Origin: Macrosoma leucophasiata
Lineage: Eukaryota; Arthropoda; Insecta; Lepidoptera; Hedylidae
NCBI GenBank assembly: GCA_036365455.1
Contig: JAWQUS010000001.1
Coordinates: 21,741,001 to 21,805,000 of the forward strand
DNA: 64,000 nt
Direction: 5' to 3'
The translations under genes and the position numbers were made by a program. The notes under the pieces are model-generated. The model searched no databases, was not told where the DNA came from, and saw only the letters and a program-made list of their open reading frames with translations. Numbering within the stretch: the stretch's first letter is position 1; each line of letters starts with the position of its first letter. Shown here piece by piece: positions 11,451 through 23,300 of this stretch.

Positions 11451-11600
11451 CTACTTATAAATGCGAAAGAAACGGTCTGTTACCTTTTCACGTCCAAACG
11501 ACTGAACCGATTATAATGAAATTTGGTACAGAGACAGAGCTGACTTTGAGAAAGAACTTTTCAACATCCACATGGGCGATGCCGCGGGCAACAGTTATTA
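11451..11600 (+). mobile_element. Helitron-like relic downstream of the VWC/CTCK gene
   Basis: ACTGAACCGATTATAATGAAATTTGGTA and the end GCCGCGGGCAACAGTT resemble non-autonomous Helitron copies elsewhere in the window, although the final CTAG is mutated. The surrounding intergenic stretch 11284-12800 otherwise holds a SINE (11901-12170) and AT-rich sequence with nothing recognisable. Confidence 0.45.
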
Positions 11601-11900
11601 AATAAAGGCATTCGGGCAGAGATCTTCTCGCAATAACGTTGTTGACACTCCATAAGCAAATATACGGACAAATTTTAGTTATTCTAGACCCGAAAATAAA
11701 AAATAGTATATTGATTGATTTGGTTAAAAACAAGCTGCGCGTCGTGTTACGCGTCAGCTGGCAACGTCACGCGTTGTTGTGAGACGTTGCCGAACTTGTA
11801 GAGCGTCTCGCTCGGAACAATAACTTAAGATGTGTTGCGAGTCAATTGTTGATCACATTGTTGCTTAGTGACAAAGGGCACTAGACAACAATTTGACAAT

Positions 11901-12170
11901 TTGGTGGTAGAGATCCAGTGTAGGTGCTCGAGGACGTAGGGACCATGGCATTACCTAATCTATCTGCCGCCAAAGAGTAGTGTCCAGCACTATCATGTTT
12001 CGGTTAATGTATGGCCCCGTAATAATAATCAGAGACATAACAACTAAAGTCTCAGGGATGGCGACGCATTTTGACCTGTAGTGTTTGAGTGGGTGTCTAT
12101 AGACTGCAGTCATCACTAAACATCAATGTGAACTGCATGCTTGTTTCAAACCTTCATTGCTTTTGATTAA
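11901..12170 (+). repeat. S1 repeat, diverged copy
   Basis: TTTGGTGGTAGAGATCCAG to CTTGTTTCAAACCTTCATTG; intergenic between two convergent genes. Confidence 0.75.
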
Positions 12171-12802
12171 AACTACAGAAGTACTCGTGTGTTTGATGTT
12201 AGACTCAACTTGTGTTCAGAAATAAATACTCTAACACTTTTTCAACGATAATTTAATATAACCCTTAGTCCATTCACATAGCACTGAATTGTAGGAGCCG
12301 AATATTGCTATCCATTTACATTAGGTGTGTAAACAATAAATAAATGCAATCACAATCAAAAAAAATCTTTAGCAACAACTTTATTCCGGTAACAAAAACA
12401 CAATTGACCGAATACGATCAATTGAAATAAATGTTCAAGCCATTAAGCGTTTACCAATCCTGGAATTGATAATCACAACGTAAAAAAAACATTTATCATT
12501 CATTTTTAATATGAATTTTAGAGAGTTTTCCGCACGAAATAGTATAGAATGTTGGTTTTTAATTTAAATAAATGATGCTTGCGGTCAGAATAAAAATCCA
12601 CGCGTTTAATACACAACACTGGGATACATAAATTCATTTAACCATAACAATTCCAGATCGAAGAATGAGGGAATGTTTATGAATAAATCTTGGAAGCCTC
12701 AATTAAGGACACTGTATAATGTCCGTATGTACGAGAATACCGAGGTGTGGGCGCATTGGTAGTGTACTTTTTGTTGGATTACTTTGCCAGTCCCATCACT
12801 TT

Positions 12803-13097
12803 ACTGGTGGTAGAGCTCCAGTGACGGAGCTCGTGGGCATAGGCACCACCGCATTACCTAATATACTTGCCGCTAAATGGTAGCGTTCAGCACTATCGTG
12901 TTCCGGTCAGGTGGTAATGTACGGCCCTGTAATTTCCGGCACAGAGGCATAACACCTTAGGCCTCAGGAGTGGCAACGCATCTGCCTTTTGACCTTGGTC
13001 TTTGTGTGGGTGTCTATAGGCTGCAGTCATCACTTAACATCAATGTGAACTGCATGCTTGTTTGCCACTTCCATAACATGAAAAAGAAAAAAAAAAA
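12803..13097 (+). repeat. S1 repeat, full-length young copy
   Basis: ACTGGTGGTAGAGCTCCAG to an A-rich tail at 13080-13097; close to the family consensus. Confidence 0.85.
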
Positions 13098-13430
13098 TCA
13101 CATATTCAAATATGACCGTCAAAACCGCGTCACTAATCGTTGTATAAAATACAAATCTATCATCTATCTATACAACGTGTAGAATCATGAAGAAATAAAT
13201 CTTAAAGGTTATATTGTTTCCATAGTATTTTATATAGTAGTGTTAATTAGGCAATTCATAAGGTTATAGTTTAGGAGAAAATTGAAGTCAAAGTTTTGCT
13301 CAAAAGTTTTAAGTAACAGCCCTGTTTTGACGTCAGTGATCTCTACTTCTTGCCGCGGCTTCGCGACACCGCCGGTTTGACTTCGCGTAAGTCCGTCTTT
13401 GTTTAGGGTTGTACAAACTAATAAATATAA

Positions 13431-13737
13431 ACGTAACTTCACGCCTGTAATCCCCGAAGGGGTAGGCAGAGGTAAATGCATGCATTCAAGCATACATGCA
13501 AACACCCACGATTCGCCGGTTACGTTTTGGCCCATGTAACAGGTGGCGAGCCTGTTGACATCTCCGGGCACATTACCAAACTTCGAGGTACTGGGAAATT
13601 TCCAGAAAATGAAAAAATCCCAATAGAACCAGAGATAAAGGACTACACCATTATCTCTGATAACCCACGACCCGGGAATCGAACCCAGGACCTCAGCGTA
13701 GTAGTAGTGGCCTGCTACCACTAGGCTACCGAGGCAG
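13431..13737 (-). repeat. tRNA-headed SINE, full copy
   Basis: Read on the minus strand it opens with a tRNA-like head (TGCCTCGGTAGCCTAGTGGT as A box, GGGTTCGATTCCC as B box), then a hairpin body around TTATCTCTG, and ends ATTACAGGCGTGAAGTTACG. The B box is intact. Long ORFs across it on both strands are incidental. Confidence 0.8.
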
Positions 13738-14323
13738 TTAAAATTGTATGGAAAATAAATATAGCGCTGTGAATGTCGATAGTTAGCCATTTGATTGTAG
13801 ATACGATGTACATTAATACCCTTAAATATTATTTCTTAATTATTTTACACGTTGTACAATACATTACAAATAATTGCTGTCAAACGCAACGTTATTCGCC
13901 CAAAACTCGTTGAACGGTTAAATCGATTTAGCAAATTTTGGTTTTAAAATATTCTTAAGAAGTCCAGAGAAGGAAGAAAAAATATAGATAAAAAGAGTTA
14001 TAACAGTAATTCTTTTATTCCGTATTTTCAGCCTACCTGTATGTAAAAATCCAGATTTTATGTTATTTATTTTACTGCTATTTATTGAACGTTCATTGTA
14101 TGGCAGTACGTTTGCCGGGTTAAAGAAATATCTTTACAGTAATCGTAAGTTACGCGGTTTTGCAATAACGCAATTGATGTTTGATTGTTATCATAATGAA
14201 ATATAGCCAAAAATTATCACCACACACGCTCTCTTCTCTCTTAGAGCAATATACTGTTTAGTTATACAAACAATACATTTTTGTGATATATTTTATACAA
14301 TTTAAAACCAACAGATGTACATT

Positions 14324-17300
14324 TCATGAAGTGTCATCCTCTTGTTTATCGTCACTTGCCGCTTCGTCGTCCTTCTGTTCTTCATCTTTCTGTTTCTGTT
14401 TCTTCAACATCTCTGATAAATATTTACACCTCTGCATACACTCCTCCTGTAATTTTAAATAAATACGCGGTTAAGCGTATGTAGTATTCATCGAGAAGTT
14501 GCACGTTCAAGACTTTATGTTACGTAACTTCACGCCTGTAATCCCCGAAGGGGTAGACAGAGGTAAATGCATGTATTCAAGCATACATGCAAACACCCAC
14601 GATTCGCCGGTTACGTTTTGGCCCATGTAACAGGTGGCGAGGCTGTTGCCATCTCCGGGCACATTACCAAAAGCCGAGGTACTGGGAAACTTTCAGAAAA
14701 TGGAAAACTCCCAATAGAACCAGAGATAAAGGGTTTTAAACCGTTATCTCTGAAAGCCCCCGACTCGGGAATCGAACCAGCGTTATCCAGGAATGCTACC
14801 ACTAGGCGAGGCAGTTTAGGGTGGCAAACAAACGTGCAGTTCAACATGAATGTTGTGATGAATGCAGTTTATAGACAATAACCAGAGGTCAAAATGCAGA
14901 TGCATTGCCACCCCTGAGACCTAAGTTGTTATGTATCTGTGATAGTTATTACGGAGCCATACATTAATTAACAGACTGTTGGAAGTGCATTTTGTTTTTT
15001 AATATTTTTTATTTTTGATCCAATTTGTATTAATTATTAATCAGAGAGATTTCTCACGCTAATTCCTTTTAAAAATATTCTTCTACACACCAAAGAGTAA
15101 CAAAAGATGTAAGTACTATAAGAATGATAATATTTTCATTTATTTGCACCTGAGATACATAAGCATGTAAAACATCATAATATAAACAAAATGTTACAAA
15201 CAAAATAAGTGTGAATAAATATAACTAATATTCATAATAAAAGTCGGATTATGTTAATGTTACTCTCTCTTTATATTTGGCACATTCCATTTAAACGATT
15301 TAGCTGAGATGAAAAAGAAAGATTTTACATTTTTAATCAATTAAAACCGCAGCTTATCATTATTGGGTAAATACACAGATCAATCAGCCTGGTAAACATA
15401 ACAACAGAAAATCTTGTTACCTATTTCAATGAGGGTTCAATCTGCTTCCATATTTAAAGTTTCTTTTGTTCGTCTTTCATTGTAAGACGAAACAGACTAA
15501 ATAGAGCAGAACGGTTGACCGAAACTTTCACTGCGTTATATAAGCGATTGTATAATATTTTGTCTGTACCCAACATCAATTTGATTGATCGACGACTCAA
15601 ATGATACTTGCGTATCACAAAAATGTATGATTATTTATATGAATTTGTATGTAATGCATTTTTTTTTTTTCATTTAAAGTTACCTACTAATATATTGGGG
15701 GAACTTGACCGGTTGGTGGCTGGTTGCTGGTGGTCGAAATCAATGACAGAATCAACAAAGAATAAGTTTCGGTTGCACCAAAATATTTGTAAAATTTTAC
15801 ATTCTTCTATAACTTTAGCAAAGGAGATGTTGCAAAAATGTATTAACCTCCGGCCATGTATTGTACACAATATCATTACACAGGCTTAATCAATATAAAA
15901 ACGTTTTTTACTGCATATTTTCACTTATTTAGCTTTGGTTGCAATTACAAAACATTATTTGCGGCTAGAATTGCAACTCTAAACTAACATGGCGAATATG
16001 GCGTGCGATGTGATTTTATTTATTTATTTAATCTTTAATGCACATGGAACATATGTACATATGGCGGACTTATTGGCGACTTTAAAAATTAATCGGAACT
16101 TCTTTAATTTGATTGTTTCTATACATCGTTTTTTTATATGTGATGCACTAGTAAGATACAGATAGCATTAATTTGTGTCGGCTGTGGGTAAATTAATTGT
16201 ATTTTTTAGGATTCTTCTTTAATATACCCATTTTTTGAGGACCGAGCTCGCAACATCTCCTTTGTTCAATTTAGAGAAGGATATAAAATTTTACATTAAC
16301 AATAACTTAAACAAACATTTTAGTGCAACCAAATCTTACTGTTGAGCGCCAAATTACACCATCGATCAATATTAAGTGGGAAGACATGATAAAAAGGGGA
16401 CGAGGGGTGAGAAAATCAATAAACTCATCACGTCAATCAAAAAAGCACCCAAATGTGATCCTTAATCCTAACAGTGCAACGTTTTAGGCAAAAAATAATA
16501 ATCTTTCAAACGTAAACGATAATGTTTCTGACATACATACATTTTATCTAGAAAATATATTCTATTCTAATTAATTCTAAAATAAAAACAAGCCCGTTAC
16601 AAGTAAGGGCGTATTTACCGGCAGGGGCGCCTCAACTAAGGGCGTATTTACGAGGCGGGCCGTGAGGAGCGCCTCAAAGTTCACCTTGGTTACATCTCGA
16701 TCATAAATATTTTATTGCGTTTCCCCATTAACATACGGGACGACGAACCTCACAGGCCCACGGTGCCGATTCTTTAAATACGCTCCAGGATACAACTCGT
16801 TTACTGTGGTTTTTTTTTAAGTAATCTAAAGTGCAAACAAGCACGCAGTTCACATTGATGTTAAGTGATGACTGCAGCCTATAGACACTTACACAAAGAC
16901 CGAGGTCAAAATGCAGATGCGTTACCACTCCCGAGGCTTAAGGCGTTACATGTGCCGGAAATTACAGGGCCCTACATTACCACCCGACCGGAACACGATA
17001 GTGCTGAACACTACCGTTTAGCGGCAAGTATATTAGGTAATGCGGTGGCGCCTACGCCCGCGAGCTCCGGCACTGGAGTTCTACCACCAGTAAATAAGAT
17101 AGACATAGGTAAGGTGGCCCACTTTGGTCTTGCCGGGCACGGCGCCGGCGATCTTGAGCCAGCGGTCGGCGGCCGCGGCCTTGGGGTGCCGCGCCAGCGC
17201 CGCCTCCAGCGCCCGCTGCTGCGCCTGCGACCAGTTGCCGCCGCTCACCTCCGAGCTCTTGCGGGTCTTCACCTGCAATGCCACACGATACGTGACACTT

Positions 17301-20300
17301 TTTCGTGACAAAAAATTATTAACATTGGTCTAAATATAAATTAAATTTAAAATATATTAAATTTTTAATATATTTTAAATTTAATTTAATTTAATATATA
17401 TATTTTTTTTAATATTAAAATAATACATTTTAATTTTTATTTATTTATATTGTATGGACTGAACGCAAGCAATTTTTATATAATGACCGGCCGGGCCGGG
17501 CCGCCTTCGCACGGGTGCAATATTACTAACATAACGACTATCATAATGGGGGAGTTTTGGCGGGAACCTTGAAGGAGGCGTATGGTGCTCTTATTTTATT
17601 TCATTTTCTTGGTGTATTTTTAAGTTATATTGTTGGTGGCATTTTGTTTGATATAGGTTTATTACGGTGCCCGTGTATAGTGAAATAGAATAACAGAGCG
17701 AAAACGCAACCTTTCAGGTTGTCTCCAAACCTCCATTGTAAATGTTCTGGTAAAGTAGCCATCGCTTTACTCGAATAACTGACTGTAACTCACTTGACTG
17801 ACATACTTAATAAATAATTGGATGACAATACTATACCAATTTAAACGCTGCTTAAATAAATACGAATACGAAATATCGTTTTACTTGACACTGGCAATAT
17901 GCGTAATAGCGATGCCATAATAACAAAAAAAAAACAAATCATATAAAATCATAATAAAATATATAGCATTTATAGAATATCTATATATATATAGAATTTT
18001 CAAGATCGGTTCAGTATTTCCTAAGATTAGCCCCTACAAACAAAGTTACAAACTTTACCTCTATATAATATTAGTATAGACTAGCTGTGCCAGCGAATTC
18101 GTCCGCGTGAGAATTTATGATTGTTCAGTAACTACCCGAACGAAGTCGTGGGCGCAGCTAGTATAAAAGTAGCCTAAGTTACTCCTTATTACATAAGCTA
18201 TCTGCCAGTGAAAGTCCCGTCAAAATCGGTCCAGCCTTTCCCGAGATTAGCCGATAACAAACACAGACAGACAGACGGACGGACGGACGGACAGACAGAC
18301 AAAAATTGTAAAAAATGTTGTTTTGGTATATGTACCGTATACATACATTTGCATTTAGTAAGAAATGGTTATTTTTGTATTACAAACAGACACTCCAATT
18401 TTATCTATTTGTATAGATGTATAGATTGAAAAACAAGCATGCGGTTCACATGAATGGCAAATGAATACTGCCCAAATCTATAAGTACCTGTCGGACATCT
18501 ACACGAGCCGGACAAGAGGCGGCGCTTCGAAGGGCCTCCTATCCCAGTATTTTGTAGCAGTTTTGCTTAAGCTTTGCGGCCGTATGAGTGACCTAAGGCA
18601 CGATGCGCCCTGGACATGGTTCATGGGGCCCATGCGTCGCCGGGACACTTCGTCCAAAGCAGAGGTTCGGACCTACATGAATCTTCCCAAAGGCAGTTAT
18701 TTAAATATTTAGTCAGCAAGCAATTTACGCTCACCACTTCCCCGTTGAAGTACACAATAAGCCTGTCTCGAGAGCGAGTCGCATTAAGACCTAGAAAACA
18801 TACCTTCTTAGGCGGCTCAACGGGCACCGCTTCCGGGGCCTCCTGTCCTGGTATCTTGTAGCAGTTCTCCTTGAGCTTGGCGGCCATGTGGGTGACCTCG
18901 GGCACGCTGCGGCCCATGGTCTCGGCGATCCGCTCCCAGCGCTCGGGCGCGCCGCCGGGGTACTTCTTCACTAGGCGCACTAACTCCGCCAGGTCGTCGT
19001 CCGTCCATAACCCGCCGCTGATCACCGGTGGCCCTGCCTAGAGTAATTTCATATGAAGTTATTTCATTAATTCAAATAGCAAACAGGCATGCAGTACAAT
19101 ATTGATGGTAAATTAATACTACCTTATACCAGCGCTGTCACTGGCAGCTGTGATGGGAGCAATTTTTTTGGCTCGCACAAACATCATACCTACACATAAA
19201 GGCGAGATTCACAGACAGAACTGCGACTCTGCAACGACTTTAATTAGCAATTCAACAAATCAAGCTCTTATTCTACTTGAAATATTTTTGCACCACGATA
19301 TTTGTTAAAGTTAAACTTAAATAAGTTTTAAGTTGAAGAAGGATGTGAAATGTTACAATAGCTTTAACTTTAACAAATGTCTTGGTGAAACCCAGGCTAA
19401 GTAAAGATGGGTTACCCTAAGTACAGCAAAAGTTTTGACACGTCTGTGAAACTATTTTGTTCACAGACGTGTCAAAACTCTTGTGTACTGCACGTGTACG
19501 CAGTGAAAGTTCCACTTTGGCAAATTCGTAGTGCGGTCTGCGAATCTCTCAAGAACATGACTGACCGGCACGATGGGTACGGCGGTGTGGCCGGTGTGGG
19601 CGGTGTGGGCGGTGTGGGCGGTGTGGGCGGCGGGCTCGTGGCCGGGGTCGAGCAGGCAGTCCCGCTCGGGCGGCACGAAGGCGCGCCGCCGGCGGGCCGC
19701 CGCCCCGCTGGCCGCGCGCGCCTCCGCCGCCGCCGCCTCGCGCTCCGCCCGCTCGCGCTCCTCCTCCTCCCTGCGAACATCACGCTTTCGTCACACCGCG
19801 GACACTCGGCTCAAATCGACGACCCGATTGGTCCAGCGGTGTGAGACGACCGTTTGATTCGAAGGGTCGCGGGTTCGATCCCAAACACCGACACAAATGT
19901 TTGTATGGCCTACAGATATTTGTTTCGGGTTTGTATTGTACGTATTGTATGTCTACAACGGCACCCACAACACAAGTTTATACCCACTGTAAGGCTGTGA
20001 GTGTAAGCGTATTTCAAAAAAAATCATACAAACGTTTATTCTACCTAACCTACTACACAGACGTCAATCAGGACGTGTTTTTACACGCACACACACAGCT
20101 GGCCGCTCGCAACCTCAGTGCACGAGGCTGCCGGCATGTAGCGCGGTACTCGAGGGGAGGTGCGGGCTGCGAGAGGGGAAATCAGGCGGGGCGTCGAAGT
20201 GACCATTCTATACCTAATCGTAGTATAATCATATATTCTCTCCTTTCGGTTCGATTGTAAGCCTGGATTGCACCAAGATATTTGTTGAAAGTTATTGTAA

Positions 20301-23300
20301 CATTTCACATCCTTCTGTAACTTTAACAGATTTCTTTAAGTTAGAGAAGGATGTGAAATGTTACAGTAACTTGAACAAATATCGTGGTGCAAACCAGGCT
20401 TTAGTAGGAGAGCTCGAGATGCGATATTTTTAAATGAAAACTTCTTTAGCATCTTTGTGATTTGAAACGATAAAGCGACAGTAAAAAGAGGCAGACACAA
20501 TCAATAAGATTTAACGTGGAAGAAAATGAGATAGGAAGCATTTCACAGTGTCGTTTATGAAAATTTTTGAAAGTTTCACTTCTACCGTGAAATGCACAAT
20601 TTTCGTTTTTATTTACTAGAGCACATCTGATCAAGATGCACCCGTGTGCCTACACCAGATAAAGAGCAAAGCTTGTATGTCAACCATTCAAATTTTTTAG
20701 TCTTTTTTTTTTAATATTATGGCATCGCTATTATGCATATTGCCAGTGTCAAGTAAAATGATATTTCGTATTCACAATCAGCGTTAAAGTATGAGTCAGT
20801 CGGTCAATTATAAGTCAGTCAGTCAAGAGTCACAGTCCGAAATTCGAGTAAAGCAATGGCTACTTTACCAAAACATTTAAAATGAAGTTTTGGAGGCAAA
20901 CTGAAAAGCCGTGTTTTCGCACTGTTATTCTATTTATTCAGTTTACTGGTGGTAGAGCTCCAGTGACGGAGCTCGCAGGCGTAGGCACCACCGCATTACC
21001 TAATTATACTTGCCGCTAAATGGTAGTGTTTAACACTATCGTGTTCCGGTCAGGTGGTAATGTACGGCCCTGTAATTTCCGGCACAGAGGCATAACACCT
21101 CAGGCCTCAGGAGTGGCAACGCATCTGCATTTTGACCTTGGTCTTTGTGTGGGTGTCTATAGGCTGCAGTCATCACTTAACATCAATGTGAACTGCATGC
21201 TTGTTTGCCACGTCCATAACATAAAAAAACAAAAAAAAAAAAAAAACACTATACACGGGCACTGTAATAAGCCTATATCAAACAAAATGCCACCAACTTT
21301 ATTTAATATAACTCAAAAATACACCAAGAAAATGAAATAAAATAAGAGCACCACACGCCTCTTTCAAGGTTCCCGCCAAAAAACCCTTTTTCAGTCTTGT
21401 ATCCATATTTATCCATATCTTTATGGCTATGATGTACGATGTACAAATAAATGCCAGTTTGACGACAAACCCAATAACACTTGACCGTCGTATTGATATT
21501 TCGTTCATAATTCGTTATTTTTTTAAGGGACTGTTAGTAAAAACATGACTATATTATATTATCCACGGAATAGATAAATAAGAATGGAAAGGCCTTTGCC
21601 TCAATTTAGTATTAGAACCAGTGTCGCCGCTTTTCTCCCACCATGCAATTTCTTACACAAATGTAACACCATCTCGACAATCACGCACACATTAATCTCA
21701 GGGCAGCTATTCGTTTGCGTAAGTTTGCATACTAAGATGTAACGCCCGTAGACAATAAACACTCGCACGCACACAACAATATACTCACCAATAAACTAGT
21801 CGAAGTGTAGCGAACGCATTACATGCTGTACATTGCCAACAGAGACAGTAATAGCGTTAATTGAGCGAGTGCTTAACGAGCAATGTATTCGCTAGCAGTA
21901 ACGTTTAAATAATGCAGTTTAAGTTCGAATATTCATATTCCTTTGTATATTTATATGTTTTTTACAAATATTATAACAATAAATGTTATTTGTGACTTAC
22001 CGATCAAAAGGTATACCTCCTCGCTCTGACATTTCATATTTCATGTTAAAATTGGCACTACATGGTATTTCACCAAGAGATGCGTCGTTCGAAGCAGTCT
22101 ACACGACACTACGAGCGGCAAACGAATGGTTCTGCCGAACTGTGTGTGTTCACGCATAGTTGTCGCGCGCTTGCCACGCCCACATTACCATTCCATCTTT
22201 ATTTATCTATTCCGTGATATTATCTATACAAATAAATAAAATTGGAGTGTCTGTTTGTAATATTAAAACAACCGCTTTGTACTAAATACATATGTGTCTA
22301 TACACGGTACATTTACCAAAACAACATTTTTTTTACAATTTTTGTCTGTCTGTCTGTCTGTTTGTTGAGGCAAATCTTGGGAACGGCTGGACCGATTTTG
22401 ACGGGCATTTTACTGGCAGATAGCTGATACAATAAGGAGTAACTAAGGCTACTTTTATACTAGCTGCGCCCTCGACTTCGTCCGGGTAGTACTGAAGAAT
22501 CATAAATTCTCACGCGGACGGAGTCGCGGGCACTGCTAGTAAAAAATAAAATAAACATACGCAACAATAACATCATGGTATAATAATGTAATTACTACTA
22601 ATTACTGATGCAAAAGCATAATTGAGTCACTTACTTCTTTTTCTGTCGTTTCATCTCTTCTTCCCGTTCCTTTATTCTTCTGTTAATTTCTATAAAAGCT
22701 CCAGGTATCGAGACGATCGACCACCAGATTGCCCGGGGTATTTGGAACGGCAGCGTGTCCTTTATACTTGGTTTAGGTAATGCATTCAAAATATCCGCCA
22801 AACCCGCATCGAAGCCCGACTTCTTGGCAAATTTCTTGCCTCTACTGGTAAGAATTTGTTCCTGAAATAATAATTTTATAAGAAATAGCATTGTTAGCAA
22901 TAGATGTCGCTACTGCCACCCTAAACTAGTGTTGCTAAACTATCGATAGTTGCGCTATCGATAGTTGACCTCGAAAAACAGTCGATAGCGCGATAGTACT
23001 ATCGAAACTATCGACCCTTGACGATACTATCGATAGTTTTGCAGCATGTCGATATTTTCGATAGTCCTATCGATAGTGTGACTGTTTTTTCGAGGTCACG
23101 ATAGATCACAATACTATCGATAGACTATTACAATTGCAACAACACTACGTCAAAAGAAGAATTCGACAATCGGGTGTGGACTTCGGTAGCTCAGTTGGGA
23201 GAGCGGCTGGACTAGAGATCCCAGTAGTCGCGGGTTCAAGTCTCGCCTGAAGTCAAATTCCCAGAGGTCTTAAGTAATTATGCACTAGTTGCTAGGTTAT

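Noticed and set aside
13230..13790. 186-codon minus-strand ORF
   Set aside because: It spans a tRNA-headed SINE; codons show no protein character.
23177..23256. Functional tRNA gene
   Set aside because: The anticodon stem has an extra base and the module recurs as decayed copies nearby, so it is better read as a tRNA-derived repeat.
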